Positions 10,601-22,760 of a DNA stretch of 64,000 nucleotides are shown here, one piece after another. Source of the stretch: Phoronis australis (taxonomy: Eukaryota; Phoronida; Phoronidae). The notes beneath the pieces are model-generated. The model worked only from the letters and a program-made list of their open reading frames with translations, was not told the DNA's origin and searched no databases. Each line of letters opens with the position of its first letter. The stretch's first letter is position 1. The translations under genes were made by a program, and so were the position numbers. The DNA is taken from positions 15,950-79,949 of the forward strand of contig NMRA01000845.1 in NCBI GenBank assembly GCA_002633005.1, in the 5' to 3' direction.

Positions 10601-12065
10601 ATATCCCATAAACTTGGACTTTTTTGCATCTTCGTTGCAAAACCTTGTTGTCGTGTGCTCCGGCTTGTATGATGTCATGTGTATGCCAATTACGGTACCC
10701 AAGCCGGTTTAGCGAAAATAATATCTGTTAAACTTTAAATAACCAGGAATGAACTATTTCCTAATAAGCTGATTAGATTTTTCAGTTTGTGCAATATACA
10801 AGTTTAGGCACTGAACCATTCAAAAATAACAAAAGTTTGTTGGAAACTTAGAAACAATCCATCCGGGAATATAAAAGTTGAAACACTCCCTGAACAGTTG
10901 TGCACCAGTGTGTCTTTTTGCTGTAGCTTCGGTGAATTTCTCAGTTTTCTTTGCCTATTTTCGTGGCTTAGCGTTTGGACTGTAAATACTAATAGACGCA
11001 TTTCCCTGCGTTGATCACAGCATTGGAAAATAACGGTGGAAACTGTGCTGATTTGCTGAACTTAAGGTAAGGATTGTATCGCAAAAAGCGGATTTTACGC
11101 TACGACCGGAAGCAAAAGAGTTGAACGCTGCGATCAGACAATTGTCTCAGTAAAAAACACATACTCTGTACAAGGTCTCAATTTCCTGCAAAACATTTAG
11201 CTCTCAGTGTACATACATGTATATTGTGTGTATATTTAACGAAACGTTTTCGTTGGATTTGAATTAGTTTTTTGGTTGGGGACGCTATTTATGTTGACCT
11301 ATTTATGATGTCCCAGATTGAAACTTCACCCAAAAATAACTGCCTGATCCAAGTCGAAATTTTCATTTATAAATCTTTTCGGGTTTTAGAGCAGTGAAAC
11401 TAATTTTTAAGCAACTACACCTTGGATTAATGACCAAGGTAACCCAAACGAACAAGCTCATTCAAATTTGACGCTGTACTCGCGAATTTACTCCACCAGG
11501 AGACTTCTCACCATCTGTGAAATACGGCTTCTACCGTTGTACACGGATTGGCTCTACTTTCCCGTATTTCACAGATAATAATGTGAATTTATCCCATATG
11601 TGTGATAATACGCGTGCTGGATACGTCACGTTATCAAATATGAAAAACGGGAAAGTAGAGCAAATCCATATACCACGGTAGAAGCCGTTATCAGCGGTAG
11701 AAGCCGTATTTCACAGTTGGTGAACAGTCTCCGGGTGGAGTAAATTTGCTAGTGCAACGTCAAATTTGATTACGCTCCTTGATCCAAGGCGCCGTTCCTG
11801 AAAAACCAGCTTTACTGCTCTCAAAACAAAAAAAAACCTACCCGCGAAATGTCCGGCGCACGGTGACCCGGCGGCTATTTTTTGGGCTTTGCTGAAGTTT
11901 CAATCTGTGTCATCATAAATAGGCCAAGCTAAGCAGCTTCCCAAGCAAACAAAATCAGCCAAAAATCTAACTCAAATCCAACGAAAACGCTTTGTTATGG
12001 ATGCCTACAGTATATTTACACTACGAGCCAATATCTTTACAGGAAATTAAGACCAAAATATAATG

Positions 12066-12227
12066 TAGATTATTACATGGCGAAGTCGTTATCCCCCGAT
12101 ATCTAGAGCCCGAGTGGATTTTGGAGAATTATTGCCCGAGAGGCGTTAGCCCCGAGGGTGATGATTTTACAAAATCCACGAGGGCTCTAAATAAGGGGGA
12201 TAACGACTGAGAACATGTAATAATCTA
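12066..12227. mobile_element. Foldback MITE inside the palindrome insertion
   Basis: Arms 12066-12137 and 12157-12227 are reverse complements apart from small bulges. They share TAGATTATTACATG, AAGTCGTTATCCCC, TAGAGCCC and GGATTTT with their complements. The short centre contains GAGGCGTTAGCCCCGAGGG, itself nearly symmetrical. With no coding potential and about 160 bases, it fits a miniature inverted-repeat element. Confidence 0.75.
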
Positions 12228-12737
12228 TTTATACCACATACTGAACGAGAAACATTGCTATGAATCGATCTGCCTTTCTCGACTCGCCTCGGCTTTGTAA
12301 CTACTTTCTATGTCAGAGGCCCGGGGTCGGAGGTCGTAACCTTTCAAGAAAAGCCGAGATATGTTTGTAAAATAATGCTTTTACTCAAAAGCAATTGAAA
12401 AATAAAACAAAATAGAAATAAAGTGAATCTATAAATTAAGGTTTAGCAACTATTAAAGCTTACTACACATTTTATCACGCTAAGCTTCGACCGGGAATAT
12501 ATCGCCTGCTAAAGTAGGTTACCAATGGTAACTGACTATAATTCTCAAGTCAAAGGATCCCGACCACACGGCATCTGCATTCAAATTGGAGATCGGTGAT
12601 TTACAAGCGAGAAAACACGAGAGAAAAATTTCACTGAATTAAAATATCGTTTTTATGGAAATTATGCGTCTTAAATTTCATAGCGTATAAATGTCGGTGC
12701 AATGCCCTTTGCTGAACATGCGATTGTTTCGCGTGCT
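12228..12737. other. No recognisable gene
   Basis: Filler within the inserted block. No ORF or repeat recognised apart from a short TATACCACATACT echo of the sequence near 14178. Confidence 0.4.
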
Positions 12738-12975
12738 CATTTAAAGAGTTCCCACCATCGACCCTGTGTCTCAAAAAGGAATTTTATCATTACGTCTTAA
12801 CAGAATTAATAGCCTTTAGTACACGTGTTGCTACGAAACAATCTAAAAATTTTAAAAATATATTTTTCTGTTATCGAGTTTGTACGCAATGGGTGGAAGA
12901 CCGCCTCAGCCGTTGTTGTTTTACCATTGCGATACTGAGGAGTTGTGAAGAAAGTCCGCGTGGAGCCGTCTTTTT

Positions 12976-13110
12976 CAGACATGAAAAGGTGCGTTTATGG
13001 AAACTGTGGTAACAACAACTTGACTGTGAACGTCTTAGTTGTTCAAATTTCCTAAATACGTGAAAGTTGCACAAAAGTGGCACCGGTTTGTAGTGGGCGG
13101 AGCACCATAG
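12976..13110 (+). pseudogene. THAP domain fragment
   Basis: MKRCVYGNCGNNN gives the first cysteine pair. After a frame change, LFKFPKYVKVAQKWHRFV gives the aromatic-x-F-P box and following helix of a THAP zinc finger. A CFDH motif near 13330 could be the distant C-x2-H half, separated by a C-rich repeat-bearing segment. The frameshift shows decay. It sits inside the inverted-end unit 12738-14020. Confidence 0.55.
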
Positions 13111-13112
13111 GG

Positions 13113-13250
13113 GCCTAGGGTAGGGCTATAGCCCCCCACTTTTTCAGGGCTAAGCCGCCCATGGTCTATAGGCGGTGCAACACAGGAGGGCTGGGGGGGG
13201 GTGGTTAGCCTCCACTTTTTTCAGTGCTGCGCCACCCATGATTGTGGGCC
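13113..13250. repeat. Two-unit C/G-rich short repeat
   Basis: Two similar segments (about 13113-13160 and 13185-13245) both read AGCC.CCACTTTTT.CAG followed by GCGCCACCCATG or GCCGCCCATGG. They lie inside the THAP-bearing unit, between its putative domain halves. Confidence 0.5.
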
Positions 13251-14686
13251 GAACAAGAGTGTGGAGTGTCAGTGTGGAACATGAGATTCAATTTGGCTAC
13301 GCTTTGATCGGCACATTTCAAAGAATTGTGTTTCGACCACACACATAAGCGGCCTTACAATGAAGGACTCACCACCAAGTAAGTGCATTTGCAAATTTTG
13401 TAAATAACGAACAAACTGCTTCCATTCTAGGGCGAGTGATGCCAGGCCCTGGACCCCGGCTTAGATCGAGTGCTACTACAAGTAGGCTTATGCATATTGT
13501 GTTTAGACTGTGCTCATTCCATCACGGCAATAGTGAATACGAGTAACCAAGGTTGGCTGTGGCCTTTGACAGTAATTATTAAGTTCCTATTTTGTGAGTA
13601 GTGAACACCACTTGGTAGAGTTGGTTGTGGCTCACATATGTCATTTCTCGTTCGAAAGTTTGTTAAATGGGAAATCGAATTCATTGTCTGATTCTTCAAG
13701 TACTTGAGTATAAGTGCCCGTATCCACTCTCCTCTGTGTCTGCATAATAATTGTTCAATTCTCGCGTAATATTGTCATTGTCTTCTGACCTGCAGCGTTC
13801 CAACATTGAAAATGATTGTCAAGCGGCCAACCGTCTTCCACCCATTGCATCATTTGGCGGGAAACTTAGAAATAAGTAATTTTTCTTCAAAATTAAAAAA
13901 ATTGCCACTACTTGGCATAAAAAGTGCCTATTTAGCAAGATTTTATGGTATTCGACAAATATTAGCTAACTGAAACCTGAAAAAGTAAGAAAATGCATGG
14001 TGGGAACTCTTTAATGATTCTATTTTCACGTTTGATGACGTCAGCAGCTGAGCGGTGTAGTGGTAAAATCGGTCCCTCGCAACTGTTGAGGTTTCCCGCC
14101 AAAATGTTATCTCACCAGTGAGATAAATTTATGGGTTATTACACGGTTGTATCTGCCATTCGAGGCTAATGTTGTGGTATAATAACGAGTATGTGTTGCT
14201 TTACTGAAGCAACGTCTGTTCGCAGTGTTCAACGTACTCTCCGTAGCTACCAGCCGTAGCGTAAAATCTTTTTTTTGCGATACAGTCCTTACCTCACGTT
14301 CTGCAAAGCAGCACAGTTTCCACCGTTATTTTCCAATACTGTGATCGACACGGACAAATGTTTCTATTACTATTTACATTCCAAAAGCTAAGACACGAAA
14401 ATAGACCAAGAAATCTAACAAATTCATCGAAGCTAAAATGACACACAGCTACACAACTCGCCATTCAGTGAATGTTTCAATTTTTCTGTTCCCAGTTGGA
14501 TTTTTTTCTAGGTTTCCGACAAACTTTTAACATTATTGAATGGTTCAGTGCTTTAACTTGTATATTGCCCAAAATGAAATTGTGGCGACTTTGTTATGAA
14601 ATAAAACTTTTCTGAACATTCAACACCTTCACAGACTGTCTAGTCGCTTAACCAGATTGGGTACCGTACTAGGCATACTGTACCTA

Positions 14687-16441
14687 CAGCACACATCACG
14701 AATTTTTGGCCGACCGGTCGGAAATTGGTCGACGACCGGCCGTCGACCGGTCGTCTAGCCGACCAGCAGCCGACCAACAACGGTCGGCTAGGAGCCGTCT
14801 GCTGAGTCGCCTCTGTGGTCGGCACTTGGATCGGCTAAATGGTCGCCTAGCGTAGACGACCAATTCGGATTAAGCGTGTCCTTGGTCGGCAATTACCATT
14901 TTATGACTTAGCGGGTGAACTTTGGCCAAACAAACATTGAACAGTTCGCTGTTCGTTCAGCAGCGGCAACTCCGGTCTTGACATCAGTTTATCAACTTAT
15001 GTTCAACTATTGAAAGGTGTTAAAATCGACTCAACCTACAAATATGTGACATTACACCAACATAAATTTTATGTTGAATTACTGACGGCGTGATAAAATC
15101 AAACGTTAAGTGATACCGCGGAAGCATAATTTCTGTCTCTTAGCATGATACTTTTTATACAGTATATTATGCATAAAAATAAGAAAGAAATTTGAAATTT
15201 TACAGTAAAATTGCCAAATTTCAGAATACAACGCTGGCTGTTTTACGACCTCAAGTGTTATCATGCCGCGGAATGCTTAACACGCAGCACTTATTCGCGC
15301 TCATCTGTTATTGCTCTTGATCATCACTTCATCACGCTGTATAATGCGCTTTACCACAGATAATTTTTGTTTATTTTTGTATAATTTCTTAATATGTCAG
15401 TACAGCATTAGAACAAAAGTTTATTTTAAGAACAACATAAACAATGGTTTTAACANNNNNNNNNNNNNNNNNNNNNNNNNNNNNNNNNNNNNNNNNNNNN
15501 NNNNNNNNNNNNNNNNNNNNNNNNNNNNNNNNNNNNNNNNNNNNNNNNNNNNNNNNNNNNNNNNNNNNNNNNNNNNNNNNNNNNNNNNNNNNNNNNNNNN
15601 NNNNNNNNNNNNNNNNNNNNNNNNNNNNNNNNNNNNNNNNNNNNNNNNNNNNNNNNNNNNNNNNNNNNNNNNNNNNNNNNNNNNNNNNNNNNNNNNNNNN
15701 NNNNNNNNNNNNNNNNNNNNNNNNNNNNNNNNNNNNNNNNNNNNNNNNNNNNNNNNNNNNNNNNNNNNNNNNNNNNNNNNNNNNNNNNNNNNNNNNNNNN
15801 NNNNNNNNNNNNNNNNNNNNNNNNNNNNNNNNNNNNNNNNNNNNNNNNNNNNNNNNNNNNNNNNNNNNNNNNNNNNNNNNNNNNNNNNNNNNNNNNNNNN
15901 NNNNNNNNNNNNNNNNNNNNNNNNNNNNNNNNNNNNNNNNNNNNNNNNNNNNNNNNNNNNNNNNNNNNNNNNNNNNNNNNNNNNNNNNNNNNNNNNNNNN
16001 NNNNNNNNNNNNNNNNNNNNNNNNNNNNNNNNNNNNNNNNNNNNNNNNNNNNNNNAACATAAAGTTTTAGGCTGGTGTAATGTCACGCACTTCGTATTTG
16101 TAGGTTGATTCGATTTTATTTCCTTTCAATAGTTGAACAAAAGTTTATAAACCGATGTCAAGACCTGAGTTGCCAGTGGTGAACGAACAGCGAACAGTAA
16201 AATGTTTGTTTGGCCAAAGTTCACCCGTTAAGTCATAAAATGGTAATTGCCGACCAAGGACACGCTTAATCCGAATTGGTCGTATACGCTAGGCGACCAC
16301 TTAGCCGACTCAAGTGCCGACCACAGAGGCGACTCAGTAGACGGCTCCTAGCCGACCGTTGTTAGTCGGCTGCTGGTCGGCTAGACGACCGGTCGTCGAC
16401 CAATTTCCGACCGGTCGGCCAAAAATTCGTGGTGTGTGCTG
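14687..16441. mobile_element. Foldback element with GACC-rich inverted arms
   Basis: The left arm (14687 to at least 15076) and right arm (16056-16441) are close reverse complements. They begin CAGCACACATCACGAATTTT and end with its complement ...GTGTGCTG. Both ends are flanked by TA (14685-14686 and 16442-16443), consistent with a TA target duplication. The outer 200 bases of each arm are packed with CGACC/GGTCG units such as GACCGGTCG, GCCGACC and GGTCGGC. The inner arms are ordinary AT-rich sequence. The centre is lost in the 600-base N gap. No transposase is visible, so it is probably non-autonomous. TA flanks with CAG...CTG ends would suit the Tc1/mariner or a similar superfamily, but this is inference. 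Confidence 0.8.
15456..16055. other. Assembly gap (600 N)
   Basis: Exactly 600 unknown bases inside the foldback element, starting where the inverted arm would be resolved. Open frames that run through the Ns are artefacts. Confidence 1.
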
Positions 16442-16452
16442 TATATGGGGTA

Positions 16453-16605
16453 AATAGGTTATCCCACATACATAGGAATACTACTGCGATATCCTATCTC
16501 GAGCGCGAGACCGGAGGTCGAGTTGGAACATTCCCATATGAAATGAATTCGAGATAGGATATGGCAGTAGTATTCCTATGTATATGAGATAACCTATATG
16601 TATAC
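16453..16605. mobile_element. Short foldback MITE
   Basis: Arms of about 60 bases (16453-16510 and 16540-16605) are near-perfect reverse complements. They share AGGTTATC.CA.ATACATAGG, AATACTACTGC and ATATCCTATCTCGA, and enclose a GC-rich loop GCGCGAGACCGGAGGTCGAG. A single-arm relative lies at 10505-10600. It has no coding capacity. Confidence 0.85.
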
Positions 16606-19600
16606 AACATCCATACTTTCACACATAAGGGATAAATAATTATACATTAGCAATGTACGCTAGAACGTCATACGGAAATTGATGATCAGTGTGTCGAACC
16701 ATCTCGGTGTGAAAATACATGTGAGTTTTAAAAGATTAGCAGTCTCTCCCAATAAAACTCACTAGCTCCACAGTAGGTGCCAAGTGCCCTGCCGCTGACA
16801 CGAATCCCAGGCGCTGAGTAGCAGAGTTATTTAATCGTATTAAAATGGTACATGCAAATACTCTTCGCTTTGATTTCAGCACTTTCGAAATTTCTGGCAA
16901 ATAACGGTGAGAATTGACGATTTGTGATAAATTTACCAGAATACAACAGATTTTGTTGTTTTATAGCTCTGGTCCAAGATAATAACTTCAAGGAGTTTAT
17001 CCGATCAAATAGTTGAAGTTTCGACCGTGAAACCGATTTTGTACCCTTAAAGAAAAAATGTGCATTTCAAATGCAAAAAATTGAATGACTCAAAATCTAG
17101 AAAAAAGTATTCTGGGAGTTCCACTTTGGTTTGCTGATTTATAGAAGGCAAAGACCAAAATGGAAATCAATAAATTTTCATAAAACTGAAAGGTAAATTA
17201 AAATTGTGTTAGACCCTAGTATTCACCGATGAAATGTTCACTCTGAACAGGAGCATATCTTTTTTCCGGCAAATAGTACAGGAAAACTACCTCGAACTAT
17301 ACTTACCAACAGACGAAGAGAGAGATGCAAGTTTTGCCACAAAACACCATTTCAATCCCAACAGAAACTTCATTTTCTCAGGATACAAGTTTTCCTACAT
17401 GTATCGTCTGCTTCAACGTCTAGATCACAAGCAACGAACGTGATTACTTCGTTCGGCGGTTGTTCGCCTATACATGTTTCAAAACAAATAAAAACTTGTT
17501 ACATATTAACAATGGATATTTAACGAACGCCGAACATGTTAAATTTTTAATTGCAACCATCAAAAAAGCAATCGTAAATTCAACAATATTCGTTATTAAC
17601 ACGAAGTTCTGTCATATATAAAACATCAAATGTGCCATTATAATTGAATAGCCGCTTTGAAAGCATGTGGCAGAATTGTCAGTGCAAATAGAATCCGCTC
17701 AATAATTACAGGCATTGGTGGACACATGGTATTTCGAGATTCAGTCAGACTAACGTATTGTGGACCGTTCGGAAGAAAGTACATGTATCGCTCGTAATTT
17801 CGACCGAACCTTCATTACCCCGAGAACTCGACAAGAGGTCGTAACTCGGAAGGGTTCTATAATCATAAGCTGTGTCAGTTGTTGGCATGGACAAATGCCT
17901 AGGGAGAAGGGATGTGGTTGACCTTACAAAAAACGGGGTACAAGTTTAATTGAAGTTTTACTTGACACCAAATACTCCATTCTAAATGGTAGAATGAACA
18001 AAGCAACTTAACTTGTAAACATTGTTATCTTATTTTAGATAAATGTATTTTTAATCCAGTTGTGTTTTGTAGCAATGATTTGGAATTAGTGCCATGAGAT
18101 CAGATAAATTTCCACTAAGAAAGAGATAAAATCTCAACTTAAATCCCAGGTGCTTTATGAATAATGTGAATTTGGCCAAGCCATTAGATGCAAATTAATC
18201 GTCCAGCGAACTTGCAGAATGATATTGGCGATTCGTGTGATAAAATAAGCAAACCTATTCACAACGAAATGTCGTTTTTTAAATGCAGTTTGAACTAAAA
18301 ATAAAGTGTGTCAGAGGCGTTATCTGAGAAAGCTTGCAAAGTCGCAAAATGTTGTCGAAGGCAATTTCACCAGTTAAGTTTATACTAAGCTCATCAAGTT
18401 GCACTCATGTACACTGCATGGATGAATAAACCATATCTCTTTTTCCTGGGGTCCTTCTGTAAAAAATATAAAGTACCCTCCATTGGGTTTTTTACAAAAG
18501 ACAAGAAAGTCAATAATGACAAAAGTATGTAAACAATCATGACTTGTATACTAGTCATTGTTGATAACTGATATACCAATGACGTGGTTTGCAAACGAAA
18601 AGGAGTTAAAGAACTTCATTCTGGAGGGAAAACTAACCTAAGAGAGACCGGGAAACAACTCTAATCAAGTCAAGCACGTGTATTATACTCCAGTAGTAAA
18701 CAACATGTGGAGAAAATCTCACTTAAACTGGTGAACACTCTCATTCCCTAAACCCCAGCCAAGTTTTACATTCCCTATTCAGCACGCCCTTTGTATTGAT
18801 GTAGTTCTGAGCTAATGAAGTGGAAAGGCAATTGCTAGCATCAGTGTTTCAACGATGGTTGTTGTTGTGTCCCCAATTTGGTTTTCTATGACATTTGCAG
18901 AGTTGTAGCCTGTAACTCTGGAGGGTAGTTTTAACTGGTACATTATAAATATTACAAAATAACTAAAAAGGTTAACTTGTGTTTATCTTCACAAAGGGCC
19001 ACAATCCCAAAAGAACGATCAGTTTATATTGGTTTTCTTTATTTAATTTTATTGCTTCTGCCCACTTGTTTTTTTTTTCTTACTGGGAACGGGTGGAACT
19101 TGAAGTAGCAAAACAGTGGTAGGTTTTGATCGCCAGCTAAACTTAATTGATTAAGTTCATTTTGAGCCAATCCCTAAAATTACCACATTGCAGGTACACT
19201 AAACATTTCACGTGTCATTAAGCTTAAACTTTATTAGAACTCAAATCACAAAACATTTACAAAAGTGCAAATATGGTGATAACTAAACTGAAGGTTTTGA
19301 ATCTCTTTGTCAGTAACAAAAATGAAAAGAGGGCACAACAAATGTTTCCTGGTCAAAAATCTGGTTATACGAGATTGAACGAATTGTAAAAAATGAATCC
19401 ATGTGACATTGTTAACTCTCATCAACGTTTGTATATCCACTGAGTATTTCAATAGGCGCGGTAGTGTATCTACAATCGTACCCAATGGTTGTAGTTTTAG
19501 ATTATTAGTTCATCGATTTTTAAAAATCGAAAACCGTACTTGGTTGTTTTTTTTCAGATGCATGCCGCCGTGGCGTTCGTTTATAACGAAGATTAGTGGT

Positions 19601-20085
19601 TAATGCATTTTAAAAATTCGCCATTATGTACATTCAGAGATGTTTAACACAGTTTATGTTCGGATAATAACATTTAATTGAGTCTTGCTCGCATCTGGAA
19701 ATGCGGTCATCACAACCGCGCTCTCTTTGATCCTGGTACAAGCCGCTCAGAAGGACAAGCGGTGAAAATCAGTTCCCACATATCTTTATAGATGCGTGAC
19801 TTCCTTGTAAGCGTATAATTCACGGTATGAACCCCGGACTCCCGAAGGTCATGCTTCAGTATAGTGACACAACATAGTCAGTTCTGACCGTGGCGTTATT
19901 TTGAACTCGGAAAACTACTTGTGTGCGATAAACTATTGCCCTTCTTTATCCGTAGTGTTACAGTGTATTACTCATTTCATCTGTGCTCATGCACACTAGC
20001 TAGCGCCACTTTGTGTGATCTGTTGTTAAATGGGATTACTCTACCTGTTATCTTTATCCGGTAATACAGGAAGGCTTTACAACAA
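16606..20085. other. No recognisable gene
   Basis: About 3.5 kb with only short open frames. None (for example 17234-17443 plus or 18394-18594 minus) shows a recognisable domain or splice context. A 5' LTR of the Gypsy element that starts near 20086 would be expected toward the right end, but I could not delimit one. Confidence 0.5.
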
Positions 20086-21290
20086 ATGGTTTTTCGTCTT
20101 TCTTATCGTTCACAATCCTACTATCCAACACAGGCGACGAGGATGGAATTTCGAGTTTTAGATTTGCTGTTCCTTCAGTTTTTTACCATGGCTGGTCTCA
20201 TTGGGCACTGGGGGAGTTTTGGTTTCAAAATCGAACTTTTCTCGCTGTGGCATGCACGTTTCCAAAATTTTGTCGAGGCAAACGATGTGTCGGCTGATAG
20301 ACAAATACGATTTTCCTGACAACTGTTGGTGTTGAGCCCTACGGTGTGCTGTCAAAAGCTTGCTTACCGAAGAAACCGGAGGACGTGGAATTATCAGAAC
20401 TAGTTTCAAAACTGCGTAAACGCTGCGAAGCGGGTGCAACTGTGATGACCGAGCGGTATAATCGTTTTTACAAGATGGAACAGACACCGTAGGAGACAAT
20501 TAATGCTTTCATCGTGAGGTTGAAACTGTTGTCTAGATAATGTGAATTCGGCGACTTCGTGGATTAAGTTCTGCTGAACAATCTGGTTTGTGGCTTACGT
20601 TCAGTTCCTATTCAGAAAACGTTGTGGACACACGAAATTAACGTTTCAAAAAGGCATATGAAATGGCCCAGTCTCTGGTCGGGAACTAGCCATGAAACAT
20701 CTACAAGAAGATTAACAGTGCATCAGAGGCGTCTTCAGTTTGTACTTGAAATGTGGCCGTTGTGATGGCTCTTCACACGTCGGACTCTTGTAAACAAAGT
20801 TCTAAATGCATATTTTGCTTTAACTTGAACACCTGAAGAAGAAATGTTTCAAGCCCGATTCGAACACTGGTGATGGTGCACGCGCCGCAGATAAGAAGAA
20901 ATCGACCGTCATAACGTCCTTGTCTGTAGATGATCCCGATGAACCATATCTTTTGAAAATTGACATTGTTCATGCCATTATATCTTACTTTAAAATAAAT
21001 ATAACTGTTAATGATTATGTTCAAGCAGAATTTTAAATGATACACACACTGATGTTTGAGTTATATTGAAGCAGACTGTTGAGCAGTGGAATTTGAAACT
21101 GGTTCAAACAAGTAAAAAGGTTTTGGGTATAGTCGTAAACTAATTTCTCTTGTAGGAAAAATGCCGTTGAAAGTTTTGGAGATTAAACTTCACTCGGTTT
21201 GTGAAGTTGTTTCGGACACGGTTCCTCACAATGGAGATCGGTTAGGTAATCTGCTGTCAAAACATGACAACTTTTCTGGTTGGGATTATA
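20086..21290 (+). mobile_element. Gypsy-type retroelement, gag to pre-RT part (decayed)
   Basis: The plus-strand frames, read with several frame changes, give a Gypsy-type Gag: NDVSADRQI near 20280, then ELVSKLRKRCE near 20390, MEQTP near 20478 and INAFIVRLKLLS near 20502. A CGRCDGSSH cysteine segment near 20755 resembles a nucleocapsid zinc knuckle. The stretch 21160-21280 looks like the region before reverse transcriptase (LLSKHDNFSG). Stops and frameshifts are frequent. The pol part resumes after 24985, so about 3.7 kb of later insertions separate the two halves. No intact gene is encoded. Confidence 0.7.
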
Positions 21291-22620
21291 ATGATGTGTA
21301 AATTTACAGCGTTAACACCAAAATTCAACCGTTTGTAACGATGCTGACCCAAATGACTAGAGTAGGCTGTTATGTACTGACTGCCAGGGTGTAACTCAAC
21401 CGGGTAATTGACTTGGTTAAGGTTCAACGTAGAGAAGAACTTACAACCATTCAAATCATGAATAAGTTCATCAACAGTAGGAACAGGATGCTTGGTACGC
21501 TTGATAGCCTGATTGGCAGCACGCATATCATTCTCAGATCTGACGAATTGACTTTGGGTACGGCAATAATTGTGGACAACCAAGGAGTAGGAGCATCATG
21601 TACCTTTTCACATATGTCCTTGATCGCGGCCTCAACCTTTTCACGAGATGCAAAAGGTACACGACTGTGTTTCTGCTGAGCGGGCTCAACATTTGCGTCA
21701 ATGGAGAGTATCAACTGGTAATCACAAAGTTATTATTGAATATCCATTGGTCGATAATGTTAAGAGGAGCCCCACTGTAGTAGAAAAAATTCCATTCAAC
21801 ATGTTTTACAGTTATCATAACGACAGGAAGTTTCGCTGACATCGCATTTATTCCCAGTGAGTAACCGCTATCACTTTTAAAACTCTTATTTTCTGCTTGG
21901 GAGGAGATTGCATGAGCAGATGGTTTTGTGCATTAGGTCGAGTAATGACCATATTCATTGTAGCGCCAGCAACCAACAACCGGATATGGGGAATTTTTGT
22001 GCGGATATGGACCACCATCCCGAAAACACTTTTTGTCTCGCGGGGTTTCGATTTGTGCGTCTTACTCCTAGGGCTTCTTCAAAACTGCATGGACGGACTC
22101 AGATTTCTCAGAACGTTCCATGACTGCAACTTGACTTCTCTTCATTTCCATGGCCTGGGCTTCAGACAAAATTTGAGAAAAGTCCCACGAAGCCTTAGAC
22201 AAATGTTTCAATCTGAGACCAGTGGACACACACCCTTGAATGATCTGACTAGTATCGGGAAAATTAAATTGGAGCGACAATTTCTTTAAACGAGTGGCTA
22301 ATTCAGCAACATGTTCAACAGCAAGCTGCTTTGTTGAGCGAAAAACATACTTCTCGAACTCGGAGTTGGTTTTGAGAACGAAATAGGACATCAGTTTGGC
22401 CACACCATCAGCATAAGTGTCACTCACATCTTGCACAGTTTAATACATATACGTGTATATTGCGCATGTCTCTTCACCGACATAGTGTAGCAGAAGTGCT
22501 TTCTTATGCTTAGCTACAACAAGTTTGGTATCATCACCAATGTCCATGGCCACTATCACATTAGCCACTTAGACCAGCGATCGGACCACACGAGTGTAAC
22601 TCGGCTACTTCAAAACAAGG
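21257..22620 (-). mobile_element. Second Gypsy-type retroelement fragment, opposite strand
   Basis: On the minus strand 22068-22436 encodes a Gag-like segment (AVAKLMSYF-type start, FEKYVFRSTKQ, AELATRLKKLS). 21714-21257 encodes a protease/RT-proximal segment with PTVDELIHDLNG and FFSTLNLNQ, the latter resembling the F-S-x-L-D-L RT motif with Asp replaced by Asn. The reading frame is broken between about 21720 and 22068, and the RT palm motif (YxDD) is absent. The order gag then RT on the minus strand is right for Gypsy, so this is a separate element, truncated at its 3' side, lying within the plus-strand Gypsy. Confidence 0.7.
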
Positions 22621-22760
22621 AAATTCAGGTACATGTATTGCGGATGCCATCAAACTAATTCTGAAAATAACCACGATCCTTGTCGCCAAGTTCCATGTAT
22701 AATGTTATATATACAAACCACACAGGATGATATTCAGATGCTGCAAAGTCATTTGGTTTG

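Larger units (their letters stand above)
12738..14020 (+). mobile_element. THAP-bearing unit with long inverted ends
   Basis: The left end contains TTTAAAGAGTTCCCACCAT near 12741. Its right-end mirror ATGGTGGGAACTCTTTAA is near 14001. A second paired block lies inward: GCAATGGGTGGAAGAC near 12886 and GTCTTCCACCCATTGC near 13841. The inverted ends thus span about 150 bases each with diverged middles. The interior carries a decayed THAP domain (12976-13110) and a possible C-x2-H half near 13330. A THAP domain between inverted ends fits a remnant P-superfamily transposon. The exact ends and target duplication are unclear. Confidence 0.5.
10785..14578. repeat. Large imperfect palindrome split by an insertion
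   Basis: The left arm (10785-11575) pairs with two right-arm blocks. Block 1, 11640-12060, mirrors 11175-11575; shared pieces include GAAATACGGCTTCTACCG, CATCATAAATAGG/CCTATTTATGATG and TCCAACGAAAACG. Block 2, 14190-14578, mirrors 10785-11160; shared pieces include GAGTATGTGTT.CTTTACTGA, GTAGCGTAAAATC, TTTCCACCGTTATTTTCCA and TTGAATGGTTCAGTGC. The break in the right arm is a 2.1-kb insertion at about 12063-14190. The centre is near 11610. No open frame spans the arms. This looks like a long foldback DNA element, or a palindromic rearrangement, later hit by other elements. Confidence 0.75.

Noticed and set aside
14041-14100. tRNA-like segment (GCGGTGTAGTGGTAAAATCGG)
   Set aside because: The A-box-like part is fair, but the B-box and acceptor pairing are missing. 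It also lies in a composite repeat.
15311-16108. Long open frames spanning the N run on both strands
   Set aside because: They are open only because unknown bases contain no stop codons.
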